In this document: one piece after another, positions 16,102 through 25,255 of the stretch | Numbering within the stretch: position 1 is the first letter of the stretch | Layout: each line of letters starts with the position of its first letter | DNA from: Caryophanales bacterium UBA4691 | GTDB taxonomy: Bacteria > Bacillota_I > Bacilli_A > RFN20 > CAG-826 | DNA: 64,000 nt | Reading direction: 5' to 3' | Assembly (NCBI GenBank): GCA_002404865.1 | Contig: DHKP01000011.1 | Location: 11,723 to 75,722 of the forward strand | Position numbers and translations under genes: made by a program | Notes under the pieces: generated by a model | The model's database searches: none | What the model saw: only the letters and a program-made list of their open reading frames with translations | Told to the model about the DNA's origin: nothing

Positions 16102-17406
16102 ATGAGAATGGTTGATATTATTGCCAAAAAAAGAGATGGATTAGTTTTGTCCAAAGATGAAATTCGTTTCTTTATCCAAGGATATACGAATGGCTCTATT
16201 CCCGATTATCAAATGAGTGCGTTAGCGATGGCAATCGTTTTAAAAGGAATGAATAAAGAGGAAACCGCCTATTTAACGGAGGCCATGATGCATAGTGGCG
16301 AAACGATTGACCTTTCTTTGATAAAAGGGGTCAAAGTCGATAAACATAGTACGGGGGGAGTTGGCGATAAAACCTCCTTGGCGCTTGGCCCATTGGTTGC
16401 TAGTTGCGGAGCAAAACTCGCTAAGATGAGTGGCAGAGGATTGGGCCATACGGGCGGGACGCTTGATAAGATGGAAAGTGTCCCAGGAATGTCGATTTCT
16501 TTAACGGATAAGCAATTTATTGATCAAGTAAATCGTATTGGTATCGCCATTATCGGCCAAACCGCCGATATCGATCCGGCCGATAAAAAATTATATGCGC
16601 TTCGTGATGTTACCGCGACCGTTCAATCTATTCCTTTGATTGCTAGTTCCATCATGAGCAAAAAACTCGCTAGTGGGGCTGATGCTATTTTATTGGATGT
16701 CAAATTCGGCAGTGGCGCCTTTATGAAAACGATTGACCAAGCTCGTGAACTCGCGACCTGCATGGTTGAGATTGGCGATTCTTTGGGAAGAGATACGCGT
16801 GCGATTTTGACGGATATGGATGAACCTCTTGGCTTAGCGGTAGGAAATGCTTTGGAAGTCAAAGAAGCTATCGCAACCTTAAAAGGACATGGGCCAAAGG
16901 ATTTTGTCGAGCTTGTCGTTGGGGCAGGCGCAATCATGCTTGAACAAGCTCATATTGCTTCTTCTTTTGAAGATGGAGGCAAAAAAATCCTAGAAGCGAT
17001 CGAAAATGGCAAAGGTTTTGAAAAACAAAAAGAATTGTTCCAGGCCCAAGGCGGAGACATTTCATATCTTGATCATCCCGAAAAATTCCCTGTTTCAAAA
17101 ATCATTACCCCAATATTTGCTTCTCGTGATGGATATGTCAAACGTATCGATTCTTTATCGATCGGTATCAGCGCGATGAAGCTTGGCGCCGGAAGAGAAA
17201 CGTTGTCGGATACAATTGATATGTCTAGCGGCATCGTTTTGAATAAAAAGGTGGGCGATAAAGTAAAAAAAGGCGAGTTACTCGCAACCGCTTATACAAA
17301 TAAAAACGGTGTTGACGATATTTACTCCGATATTCATAATGCTTTCGTTTATAGCGATACCCCACTTAAAGTTCGCCCAATTATTCACGAATATATTCAC
17401 AAATGA
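16102..17406 (+). CDS. pdp: Pyrimidine-nucleoside / thymidine phosphorylase
   Basis: A 434-residue phosphorylase that converts (deoxy)pyrimidine nucleosides and phosphate to base and sugar-1-phosphate. The N-terminal helical domain is followed by the family signature KMSGRGLGHTGGTLDK near residue 112 and the phosphate-binding STGGVGDKTS near 84. The length is typical, including the C-terminal alpha/beta domain. Its stop overlaps the dtd ATG by four bases (ATGA), placing it first in a pdp-dtd-mnmA operon. Thymidine-specific DeoA is hard to separate from the broader Pdp by eye. Confidence 0.93.
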   Translation: MRMVDIIAKKRDGLVLSKDEIRFFIQGYTNGSIPDYQMSALAMAIVLKGMNKEETAYLTEAMMHSGETIDLSLIKGVKVDKHSTGGVGDKTSLALGPLVASCGAKLAKMSGRGLGHTGGTLDKMESVPGMSISLTDKQFIDQVNRIGIAIIGQTADIDPADKKLYALRDVTATVQSIPLIASSIMSKKLASGADAILLDVKFGSGAFMKTIDQARELATCMVEIGDSLGRDTRAILTDMDEPLGLAVGNALEVKEAIATLKGHGPKDFVELVVGAGAIMLEQAHIASSFEDGGKKILEAIENGKGFEKQKELFQAQGGDISYLDHPEKFPVSKIITPIFASRDGYVKRIDSLSIGISAMKLGAGRETLSDTIDMSSGIVLNKKVGDKVKKGELLATAYTNKNGVDDIYSDIHNAFVYSDTPLKVRPIIHEYIHK

Positions 17407-17858
17407 GAGTTCTAGTTCAAGTCGTTAAAGAAGCTTCCGTCACAATCGAAGGGAAACTATATTCCCAAATCAGAAAGGGGTTTTTGCTTTTCGTCGGTTT
17501 TACGGAAGGCGATGACATTTCTATCTTAGAAAAAATGGCGGATAAAGTCACAAAATTACGCATTTTTGAAGATTCGAACGGAAAAACGAATCTTTCGCTT
17601 CATGATGTTGATGGCGAAATCCTTTCGGTTAGTCAATTTACTTTATATGGAAACGCAAAAGAAGGAAATCGGCCTTCTTTTGTCGAAGCGATGAAACCAA
17701 TAGAAGCTAAAACGCTTTTTGCACTATGGAATAACTTATTAATGAAAAGATTCCCCCATGTAAAAACCGGTGTTTTCCAAGCGGATATGAAAGTAGGTCT
17801 TGTTAATGATGGGCCATTTACTTTGTGGTTAGATAGTAAGGAGCTATGGGGAAAATGA
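17403..17858 (+). CDS. dtd: D-aminoacyl-tRNA deacylase
   Basis: A 151-residue cytoplasmic enzyme that removes D-amino acids mischarged on tRNA. The diagnostic motifs are SVSQFTLYG near residue 78 and the VNDGPFT motif near 136 (the family's NxGPxT loop), preceded by FQADMKV. The ATG overlaps the pdp stop by four bases, and its own stop overlaps the mnmA start. Confidence 0.95.
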   Translation: MRVLVQVVKEASVTIEGKLYSQIRKGFLLFVGFTEGDDISILEKMADKVTKLRIFEDSNGKTNLSLHDVDGEILSVSQFTLYGNAKEGNRPSFVEAMKPIEAKTLFALWNNLLMKRFPHVKTGVFQADMKVGLVNDGPFTLWLDSKELWGK

Positions 17859-18994
17859 GCGAAAAAGTATTGCTTGGCTTAAGTGGCGGCGTCGATAGTG
17901 CAATTGCCGCTTATAAACTAAAGAAAAGCGGTTATGAAGTGACCGGTTGCTTTATGCGTAATTGGGACGCCATGGCGAATAACGATTATTTAGGTAATCC
18001 CACCATTAATGATAATATTTGCCCACAAGAAGCTGATTACCATGATGCTCAAAAAGTCGCGGAGAAATTAGGAATCTCTCTATTAAGAATCGATTTCATC
18101 AAAGAATATTGGGATAACGTCTTCGCTTATTTCCTGCGCGAATACGAAAGAGGCCGGACTCCTAATCCAGACGTTTTATGCAACAAATACATCAAATTCG
18201 ATAGTTTTTTGAAATTCGCTAGCGAGAAAGGATTTGATTATATTGCAATGGGGCATTACGCCAAAAAAATAACCAAAGATGGTCATGTCTATTTAGCGAA
18301 GCCTCTCGATGAGAAAAAAGATCAGACTTATTTTCTTTGCCAAGTTAATGAAGAGCAAATCGCTCGTTCTTTATTCCCGATGTGCGACATCACAAAAGTC
18401 GAATCACGAAAGCTTGCCGAAGAGCTCGGGCTTACCGAAGTCGCTTCTAAGCACGGCTCTACGGGAATTTGCTTCATTGGCGAACGCAATTTCCGCGAGT
18501 TTTTGCATAACTATTTCCCTGCAAAAAAAGGCGATATCATCGATATTGAAAGCGGAAAGAAAATCGGTACGCATATGGGTGTACTTTATTACACTCTCGG
18601 TCAACATAAAGGCTTAGGCGTTGGTGGAGTAAAAGGGCTAGGAGAAGAAGCCTGGTTTGTTTGCAAAAAAGATGTTAAGAATAATATTCTTTATGTCGCA
18701 AACGGGGATGAAGACGAACACCTCAATAGTGATTCTTGCCTTGTTACCGATATTAATTGGATTGGCGAAAAGCCTTCAAAGAGTCTTCCAGTCTTAGTGA
18801 AATTCCGTTATCGGCAGACCGATCAACCCTGTAGACTTCACTTCGAGGGAGATAACGTAAAATTAATTTACGATTCCCCTTATAAAGCAGTAACTCCAGG
18901 ACAATTTGCCGCTTTCTATTTAGAAGACGGAAGAATGTTAGGGGGCGGAATCATTGACCAAACCTTTTATCAGGGAAAACGGAATGACATTTGA
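17855..18994 (+). CDS. mnmA: tRNA-specific 2-thiouridylase
   Basis: Puts sulphur on U34 of Lys, Glu and Gln tRNAs using ATP. The PP-loop GLSGGVDSA opens the protein. The catalytic cysteine pair lies in DVLCNKYIKF (about residue 109) and TGICFIGER (about 204). The C-terminal beta-barrel is complete. I chose the ATG at 17855, which overlaps the dtd stop as ATGA and gives the usual short N-terminus; an in-frame ATG at 17846 exists, but it is only two bases from the AAGGAG at 17838-17843. Confidence 0.94.
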   Translation: MSEKVLLGLSGGVDSAIAAYKLKKSGYEVTGCFMRNWDAMANNDYLGNPTINDNICPQEADYHDAQKVAEKLGISLLRIDFIKEYWDNVFAYFLREYERGRTPNPDVLCNKYIKFDSFLKFASEKGFDYIAMGHYAKKITKDGHVYLAKPLDEKKDQTYFLCQVNEEQIARSLFPMCDITKVESRKLAEELGLTEVASKHGSTGICFIGERNFREFLHNYFPAKKGDIIDIESGKKIGTHMGVLYYTLGQHKGLGVGGVKGLGEEAWFVCKKDVKNNILYVANGDEDEHLNSDSCLVTDINWIGEKPSKSLPVLVKFRYRQTDQPCRLHFEGDNVKLIYDSPYKAVTPGQFAAFYLEDGRMLGGGIIDQTFYQGKRNDI

Positions 18995-19012
18995 TTTTAA
19001 TTGTTTAAGAAA

Positions 19013-20197
19013 ATGAAAAAGCCTTCCAAAAATTCAATTAAGGGGATGAAAATCTCCTTTCTTTTCATCTTATTATCGACTTTTTCGCTTGGCGGTTGTG
19101 CTTTAGAATGGAATTTGGTTAGAGATTCATCAAGCAAACGTACTAGCTCCTCGAATGGTGACTCGATTAGTTCACTCGACTCTGCCAATAGTTCTAGTAG
19201 CGAAACAATCGGCGAAGGTGATTATTCTCCGATTTCCTTTCATTTTTTGACTCTTGGGAATAATTTCAACGGCGACTCCATTTATATCAAAGCCGGGGAT
19301 AACGATATTCTTATTGACGCAGGCAGCAGAATCAATAGCGCTCCAACGATTGAATCCTACATTGATCAATATTGCAACGACAAAAAATTAGAATACGTTA
19401 TTGCTACTCATGCACACCAAGACCATATTGCTGCCTTTAGTGGCGACGAGGGAATTTTCGCAAAATACGAGGTTGGAACGATTATCGATTTTGGTGAAAC
19501 AAAAGCGGTTGCTTCTTCCATTTATTCTAAATATTGCGAAGGCCGGGATGAATCGGTTAAAAATGGCGCGAAATATTATTCAAGCAAGCAATGTTTCTAT
19601 GAAACTGATGGTGCCCAAAAAGTTTATTCTTTAGGAGAAGGGCTTTCGATGCGAATTCTATATCAAGAAGCCTATGATATTCCCCCTTCAAGCAATGAGA
19701 ACAATAACAGTGTTTGTCTTCTTTTTGAGCAAGGCGAGAAAAAGATGCTTTTTACAGGCGACTTAGAAGAAAAAGGCTGCAAAAGTTTATTGGATGGTAA
19801 TGAAATCGGCGAAGTTGATTTATATAAAGGAGGGCACCATGGCTCGATTAATGCAAACCCCGATTTCTTTCTTGATGAGATAAAACCAAAAACCATTTGT
19901 ACGTGCTGTGTTGCTGGAAGCGAGGAATACACAGAAGTTAAAGAAAATACGATGCCTTATCAAAGAACGATCGATAATTGGGCCAAATATACGGATGACG
20001 TTTATTTGACTAGTTATATGAAATACGATGCAGACCCCACTATTAAAGGCACTTGCATGGATTTAAACGGGAACATAACCGTAAATTACAATAAAACGGG
20101 GCAAAAAAGCGTTAAAGGGAGCGCTAGTTCAGCAAAATTAAAAGATAGCGAGTGGATGAAAAATAATCGCACCATGCCAAAGAATTGGCTTTCTTAA
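19013..20197 (+). CDS. Secreted lipoprotein with ComEC-like metallo-beta-lactamase domain
   Basis: About 394 residues. The N-terminus is a lipoprotein signal: basic residues, a hydrophobic stretch and a lipobox ending LGGC (Cys29 from the chosen ATG). A Ser-rich linker follows and then an MBL fold. The metal ligands are seen in ATHAHQDHIAA (HxHxDH), FTGDLEE and GGHHGS, the pattern of the C-terminal MBL domain of ComEC/Rec2. It is thus probably a surface-anchored hydrolase, possibly a nuclease or phosphodiesterase; the substrate is unknown. An upstream TTG at 19001 is also possible. It follows mnmA closely but belongs to no obvious pathway with it. Confidence 0.8.
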   Translation: MKKPSKNSIKGMKISFLFILLSTFSLGGCALEWNLVRDSSSKRTSSSNGDSISSLDSANSSSSETIGEGDYSPISFHFLTLGNNFNGDSIYIKAGDNDILIDAGSRINSAPTIESYIDQYCNDKKLEYVIATHAHQDHIAAFSGDEGIFAKYEVGTIIDFGETKAVASSIYSKYCEGRDESVKNGAKYYSSKQCFYETDGAQKVYSLGEGLSMRILYQEAYDIPPSSNENNNSVCLLFEQGEKKMLFTGDLEEKGCKSLLDGNEIGEVDLYKGGHHGSINANPDFFLDEIKPKTICTCCVAGSEEYTEVKENTMPYQRTIDNWAKYTDDVYLTSYMKYDADPTIKGTCMDLNGNITVNYNKTGQKSVKGSASSAKLKDSEWMKNNRTMPKNWLS

Positions 20198-20370
20198 ATT
20201 ACGATTAATATTGTGTAGTTTTTCCATCCTCTTTAGAGATTATTCGATATCCCGATTTTCAATAGACTTTCATAATGTTGTTAGAAATAGCACGCTTATC
20301 GCAATGTTTTACGAGCAATTACGATAAAGTTCTCTCATGCAGGTGTGACTTTTGCACGAATAGAATCCCT

Positions 20371-20826
20371 ATTGTTGTCTTGAAGGAAATTAATCTTTCT
20401 TTTAAAGATAAGGGCTATTTTTGATTATGGGAAAGTCAGAATCTGGCAAGACCGCCTTGTTTGGTGCAATTGGTGGATTATTAACCTTGAACGACTAGAG
20501 AATACGAATTTGATGGCGTATCTCGCAAAAAGCTTTTCTAAAAAAAGAAGGATTTTTAGCGAACAAAGTTAGTTTTGTTTTCCAGGATTTTCATTTACTG
20601 GCCGATTTTTTGTGAAGAGAATCTTTTTCTTCCTTGCGCAAAAGGGGAAGAAACCATTGCATCGCTTTTAAATCTCGTTAGTTTGGGAAATAAGCGCGGA
20701 GTAGCAATTTCCGCTGTTTCTGGAAGCTAGAATCAACGTTTAGCCATTGCGCGCGCCTTAAACAAAGAAACAAAAGTTTTTTGCTTGATGAATCTAGAGG
20801 AAATCTAGACGCAAAATTATTGCAAC
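20371..20826 (+). pseudogene. Decayed ABC-transporter ATPase
   Basis: Pieces of an ABC ATPase of the MacB/LolD type lie in order but in different frames with stops between them. VLKEINLSFKDKGYF (from 20371) ends in a TGA. A P-loop-like MGKSESGKTALFGA starts at 20427. A Q-loop VSFVFQDFHLL lies near 20570-20595. A signature-like SGS, then a stop codon, then NQRLAIARALNKETK, lies near 20717-20775. A Walker B LLDESRGNLD, reached by one more frameshift, lies near 20780-20810. At least three frame changes or stops are needed to read it. No permease gene is next to it. It is a remnant, not a functional gene. Bases 20198-20370 before it contain nothing I can identify. Confidence 0.85.
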
Positions 20827-20876
20827 TCTCACCTGGTCTATTAAATTCACGCGACTCTTTTATTTCTAAGATGAAG

Positions 20877-20885
20877 TGATAGAAT
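20877..20885 (+). promoter_or_regulatory. Extended -10 promoter for the alaS T-box transcript
   Basis: TGA plus TAGAAT (20880-20885) forms an extended -10 just upstream of the T-box leader. The -35 region is weak. Confidence 0.45.
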
Positions 20886-20891
20886 TTGCTT

Positions 20892-21085
20892 GTAGAAGTT
20901 AAGCCCTTTTTTAGAGAGAGTTGCAGGGTGAAAAGACTCATTGGGCGCGCCGCTTCTAGACAATGCGAGTAATGTCGCCGCCACTTAGCGTTAATAAGTA
21001 AGCAAGAGCACCCTTAGGTGAAGAAGGATGGTACCGCGCAATTGCGTTCCTTCGTAAATGGGTGTTTTATTTTTGGAGGATTATC
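20892..21085 (+). promoter_or_regulatory. T-box riboswitch leader of alaS
   Basis: The conserved T-box element AAGGATGGTACCGCG lies at 21025-21039. An AAGGA/TCCTT stem, the TGGTACC bulge and a CGC/GCG stem build the antiterminator. The bulge TGGT would pair with the ACCA end of uncharged tRNA. Upstream is an AGAGAG motif (20913-20918) and a candidate Stem I with an AGTA-type element near 20968; a GCC near 20980, followed by A, is a possible alanine specifier. The T-run TTTTATTTTT ends at 21074, before the GGAGG ribosome site. CACCC (21009-21013) and GGGTG (21060-21064) may form the terminator base. The start codon of alaS follows, so alanyl-tRNA sensing is the expected role. Confidence 0.85.
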
Positions 21086-23695
21086 ATGAAACCATTAACA
21101 GGACAAGAAATTCGTATGAGATGGATTCGTTTCTTTGAAAGCAAAGGGCATAAGTGGCTCCCTGGGGTCTCTTTGATTCCTAGCGACGAAGATAAGTCGC
21201 TTTTATGGGTAAATGCTGGAGTCACCGGCTTGAAGAAATATTTCGATGGAAGCGAAGTTCCGCCTTCTCGCCGCATCGTCAATGTTCAAAAAAGTTTAAG
21301 GACAAACGATATTGAAAACGTTGGCCATACGGCCCGTCATCATACTTTCTTTGAAATGCTCGGTAATTTCTCCATCGGGGATTATTTTAGAAACGAAGTC
21401 ATCCCCTGGGCTTATGAAATTCTCACTAGTGAGAAGGTGGGCTTCGGGATTCCTCCAGAAAAGCTTTATATGACTTATGAACCGCATGATAAAGCGACTT
21501 ATGATTTATGGGTTAAATGCGGGATTGACCCAACCCACTTGATTCCTTTAGCGAGCAATTTTTGGGAAATCGGCAAGGGACCTGGCGGACCTGACACTGA
21601 AATGTTTTTTGACCGTGGCGAAAAATTTGACCCAAAACATCTCGGGATAAAATTACTAAAAGACGATTTGGAAAATGACCGTTTTATAGAGATTTGGAAC
21701 ATCGTCTTCAGTCAATACAATTGCGATCCCTCCATTCCTAGAGAAGAATATAAGGAGCTTCCAAGCAAAAACATCGATACGGGTTGCGGATTGGAAAGAA
21801 TCGCTTGCATTCTTCAAGGCACGGAAACCAATTTTGAGACCGATTTATTCGCTCCTATCATGACGAAAATCGAAGAACTTTCTCATAAAAAATACGAAGG
21901 TGAGAACCTCATGAGCTTCCGTGTTATCGCCGATCATGCACGCTGCCTTACTTTTGCTTTAAGCGATGGAGCGACTTTCTCTAATGAAGGAAGAGGTTAT
22001 GTTTTGCGCCGCATTATCCGCCGCGCGATGCGATATGGGCAAAAGCTTGGTATCGAAGGCGAATTTATGTACAAGCTTATCCAAGTTGTCGCGGATAAAT
22101 ACAAAGATTTCTATCCCTATTTGGAAGACAAAGTCATAGAAGTCTCCAAAATGGTCCAAAGCGAAGAAAGCAAATTCTTGCGCACTCTTGATAGTGGGGA
22201 AAGCTTGCTTCTGTCCATGCTTAAAGGCAAAAGCGAATTGACAGGCGAAGAAATCTTTAAGCTTTATGATACCTATGGTTTTCCTAGTGATTTGACCAAG
22301 GAAATTTGTTCTGAATATCATGTTAACTGTGATATGGATGGTTTCTTTACCGCGATGAAAGCGCAGCGTGAACGCGCTCGGCTCGCTAGAGGAGAAATTG
22401 ACTCTTTCCATAAACAGTCCAAAGACTTATTAGCATTCAAAACGGGAAGCGAATTCCTCTATGATGAAGATACTTGCGATGCCAATGTGATTGGCTTATT
22501 CAAAGATGGAGAAAGTGTTGAAGCGCTTGACGAGGAAGGGGATGTTATTTTTACTAAGACACCTTTCTATGCCGAAATGGGCGGACAAGTGAGCGATACT
22601 GGCTTAATCCGTGGCGACACGTTTGAAGCGGAAGTGAAGCACGTTGGCGTTGCGCCCAATGGGCAACATCTCCATCATATATTGGTAAAATATGGCTCTC
22701 TTCGCACTGGCGATAAAGTTCATTTACGAATCGATAGTGATAGACGCCGCCTTATTGAGCGAAACCATAGCGCGACACATCTTCTTCATAGCGCTTTAAG
22801 CGATGTATTAAAAAAACATGTGGATCAAAAAGGCTCTTATGTCGATGAAAACTATCTCCGTTTCGATTATAGCGCTGAAACAAAGCTAAGCGCTGGAGAA
22901 CTTAGCGAAGTACAAAACGAAGTGAACAAAAAGATTGCGGAGGCCATTAGTGAGGTAACGAAGGTTCTTCCTCTAGAAGAAGCGAAAAAGCTTGGAGCGG
23001 AAATGGAATTCTCAGATAAGTATGGCACGACCGTCCGCGTTGTTACCTTTGGTGATTATAGTAAGGAATTCTGCGGTGGCACCCACGTTAAAAATTCTAG
23101 TGAAATCGGCTTATTCCTTATTGAAAGCGATGAGGCGGTCGCTAGCGGAATTCGTCGTATCCAGGCTCGTACTTCATTGGGTGCGATTCGCTATTTGCAT
23201 CAAAAGATGAGATTGCTTGAAGAGGCGGAGGATCTTTATTCAAGCGATGATAGCTCATTCTTAGCGAGACTAACCAAAACTAATGAAGAAAAGAAATCGC
23301 TTGAAAAAGAAAATAGTGCCTTAAAAGCGAGATTGGCTTCTATCGAAGCAAAAGATCTTGCTGAGACTCCTTTAATTAACGGGGTCCGTTTCGTTGCGCT
23401 CATTAAAGATGGCGCTAAAAAAGAAGATCTCCTCTCTTTAGCCGATACGCTTAAAAGCAAAAATAAGGACTATGTTTTGATTCTTCTTGGCGGAAATGAG
23501 AACGCTCGCCCAATCGTAACAATGGTCGGCGGAAAGGCTTTAACAATAGTCAAAGCGGGTGATATCGTAAAAGAAATGAGCAAAACCCTTGGTGGAGGAG
23601 GCGGAGGACGCCCTGAAATGGCTACCGGTCAATTGAAGACGAAAAACGGTTTTGAAAAACTTGCCGAAAAATATTTATCGCTTTTAAAAGAATAA
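21086..23695 (+). CDS. alaS: Alanyl-tRNA synthetase
   Basis: An 869-residue class II synthetase that charges tRNA-Ala and edits Ser/Gly mischarging. The catalytic domain opens with the TGQEIRMRWIRFFESKGH motif. The editing domain carries the zinc motif NHSATHLLH (about residue 558) and CGGTHV (about 662). The C-terminal oligomerisation domain ends with GGGGGGRPEMATGQ. The ATG at 21086 has GGAGG seven bases upstream; an upstream GTG at 21062 would place the start inside the T-box terminator. It is controlled by the T-box, and a DUF1292 gene follows. Confidence 0.97.
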   Translation: MKPLTGQEIRMRWIRFFESKGHKWLPGVSLIPSDEDKSLLWVNAGVTGLKKYFDGSEVPPSRRIVNVQKSLRTNDIENVGHTARHHTFFEMLGNFSIGDYFRNEVIPWAYEILTSEKVGFGIPPEKLYMTYEPHDKATYDLWVKCGIDPTHLIPLASNFWEIGKGPGGPDTEMFFDRGEKFDPKHLGIKLLKDDLENDRFIEIWNIVFSQYNCDPSIPREEYKELPSKNIDTGCGLERIACILQGTETNFETDLFAPIMTKIEELSHKKYEGENLMSFRVIADHARCLTFALSDGATFSNEGRGYVLRRIIRRAMRYGQKLGIEGEFMYKLIQVVADKYKDFYPYLEDKVIEVSKMVQSEESKFLRTLDSGESLLLSMLKGKSELTGEEIFKLYDTYGFPSDLTKEICSEYHVNCDMDGFFTAMKAQRERARLARGEIDSFHKQSKDLLAFKTGSEFLYDEDTCDANVIGLFKDGESVEALDEEGDVIFTKTPFYAEMGGQVSDTGLIRGDTFEAEVKHVGVAPNGQHLHHILVKYGSLRTGDKVHLRIDSDRRRLIERNHSATHLLHSALSDVLKKHVDQKGSYVDENYLRFDYSAETKLSAGELSEVQNEVNKKIAEAISEVTKVLPLEEAKKLGAEMEFSDKYGTTVRVVTFGDYSKEFCGGTHVKNSSEIGLFLIESDEAVASGIRRIQARTSLGAIRYLHQKMRLLEEAEDLYSSDDSSFLARLTKTNEEKKSLEKENSALKARLASIEAKDLAETPLINGVRFVALIKDGAKKEDLLSLADTLKSKNKDYVLILLGGNENARPIVTMVGGKALTIVKAGDIVKEMSKTLGGGGGGRPEMATGQLKTKNGFEKLAEKYLSLLKE

Positions 23696-23704
23696 GGAGC
23701 ACTT

Positions 23705-23974
23705 ATGGCTGAAATCACCGATAATAGAATCATCATTACCGACGATAGTGGGATGGAAGAGACTTGGAAAATTCTTTTCTACTATGAAAACCCCGAACGG
23801 AAGAAGACATTTTATTTTATCTATAAAGACGAGAATCCCGACGATTTGCTGGTCATGGCTAGCGAGGATGGGAAAACGCTTCTTGAACCAACAGTCGAAG
23901 AGATGGAAGAAGCCTCTGAGATGCTAGAGACTTATGAAGACGACCCGAAGATCGCTTCCATCAAAAGCAAATGA
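23705..23974 (+). CDS. DUF1292 protein (YrzB-like)
   Basis: An 89-residue acidic protein beginning nine bases after alaS with an AAGGAG ribosome site. The NRIIITDDSGMEETWKILF opening and the FYFIYKD strand are typical of DUF1292. The family is regularly found after alaS in Firmicutes. Its function is unknown. The position suggests co-transcription with alaS under the T-box. Confidence 0.85.
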   Translation: MAEITDNRIIITDDSGMEETWKILFYYENPERKKTFYFIYKDENPDDLLVMASEDGKTLLEPTVEEMEEASEMLETYEDDPKIASIKSK

Positions 23975-24004
23975 GTCTTGTCTTTTTCTTTAACGGAAAG
24001 AGAG

Positions 24005-24010
24005 TATAAT
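24005..24010 (+). promoter_or_regulatory. -10 box of the greA promoter
   Basis: A perfect TATAAT, followed by a leader of about 22 bases with an AGGAG ribosome site before the greA ATG at 24039. No good -35 is visible at the usual distance. Confidence 0.55.
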
Positions 24011-24038
24011 TCCTATTGCAGTTTTTAGGAGAGTAATA

Positions 24039-24521
24039 ATGGCAGAAGAAAAAATCGTCATGACCCGTGAGGGCATGGAGAAACTCGAAAAAGAATATCG
24101 TGATTTAATTGATAATCAACGCCCTGAAGTTATCGAAGAACTTAAACTTGCTCGTTCTCAAGGTGACTTAAGCGAAAACGCCGACTACGATGCAGCAAGA
24201 AATAAGCAAGCTCAAATCGAAGCGAGAATTACTGAAATTGAGCATATTAAAGATATTGCCGTCATTATTGAAGAAAATAAAACCGGCAAAAAGATCAACC
24301 TAGGTTACACCGTATCATTCAAAAAGCTTAATGACGATAAAAAGGTAACGGTTCGCCTTGTCGGTACGATTGAAGCGAACCCATTCGGCGAGATTCCCTC
24401 CATCAGCGATCAAAGCGCAATCGGCAAGGCTTTAATCGATCACTGGATCGGTGACAAAGTTATGGTTGAGGCCGCTAATCCCTACGAGATTGAAATTCTC
24501 TCCGCTGAAATCACAAAATAA
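24039..24521 (+). CDS. greA: Transcription elongation factor GreA
   Basis: A 160-residue factor that enters the secondary channel of RNA polymerase and stimulates cleavage of backtracked RNA. The N-terminal coiled coil has the acidic tip motif GDLSENADYDAAR near residue 45, and the C-terminal domain shows the usual PFGEIPSISDQSAIGKAL segment. It has its own promoter and a terminator follows. Confidence 0.97.
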   Translation: MAEEKIVMTREGMEKLEKEYRDLIDNQRPEVIEELKLARSQGDLSENADYDAARNKQAQIEARITEIEHIKDIAVIIEENKTGKKINLGYTVSFKKLNDDKKVTVRLVGTIEANPFGEIPSISDQSAIGKALIDHWIGDKVMVEAANPYEIEILSAEITK

Positions 24522-24536
24522 AAACGATTATCTTAT

Positions 24537-24569
24537 TAAAACCAGTTCATGTTAAGGGCTGGTTTTTTC
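24537..24569 (+). terminator. Terminator after greA
   Basis: AAAACCAG (24538-24545) pairs with CTGGTTTT (24559-24566), followed by a T-run. Confidence 0.85.
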
Positions 24570-24715
24570 GTATAAATCATATATGTTTACAAAATCACAA
24601 AGATAGTGATAATTTTGCCTTTACTATTTAAATACAAGGCTTATTGAAAAAAGATTTCCATTATTTTTTTGTAAAAACTCCATTTTTTTGTCTATAGAAA
24701 AGTAGGAGGAAATAT

Positions 24716-25255
24716 ATGATAAAAGTAATCATCATTGTCGTTGTGGCAACTCTAGTAGGACTAGTGGGATTTGCCGTTGTGGATAAAGCGGCCGGGAATA
24801 TCGTTGACCCTTCCACTTCCGAAACGTCCAGTCAGATAGATACATTCTCGGTATCGATTACTGGAGAAGTAAAACGAACTGGAACTTATAACGTTCCGAC
24901 GGGAAGTACTTTATTGACTTTAATCGAGGCCGCTAGCGGCGTTACTAGCAATGCCGACTCAAAAGCTTATAATACCGAGTTTTTATTAAGCGCAGGGCAA
25001 TCGTTCTATATTGCTCCTCTTTACGATAATAGTAACACTTGCTCTGTCTCTCCTATTGATAAAGTCAATATCAATAGTGCGGACAAAACTACTCTTATGA
25101 AAGTCAGCGCTTTTTCATCCACCATTGCGAGCGCGATTATTGAATATCGAGAAAAGACATCCTCTTTTGGGCGAATCGAAGAGCTAAAAAATGTAACCGG
25201 GATAGGAAATGCGATATTCGCCAAAGCGAAAGATTTCGTTACCCTTGTGGACTAA
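24716..25255 (+). CDS. comEA: Competence protein ComEA (DNA receptor)
   Basis: A 179-residue membrane-anchored DNA-binding protein of the natural transformation system. Residues 1-22 form one membrane anchor. An SLBB domain (VSITGEVKRTGTYNVPTGST, about 47-85) follows. The C-terminal helix-hairpin-helix pair (VNINSADKTTLMKVSAF and ELKNVTGIGNAIFAKAK) binds DNA. The order and length are those of Firmicutes ComEA. A GGAGG ribosome site is six bases before the ATG. It is followed directly by comEC. Confidence 0.9.
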   Translation: MIKVIIIVVVATLVGLVGFAVVDKAAGNIVDPSTSETSSQIDTFSVSITGEVKRTGTYNVPTGSTLLTLIEAASGVTSNADSKAYNTEFLLSAGQSFYIAPLYDNSNTCSVSPIDKVNINSADKTTLMKVSAFSSTIASAIIEYREKTSSFGRIEELKNVTGIGNAIFAKAKDFVTLVD

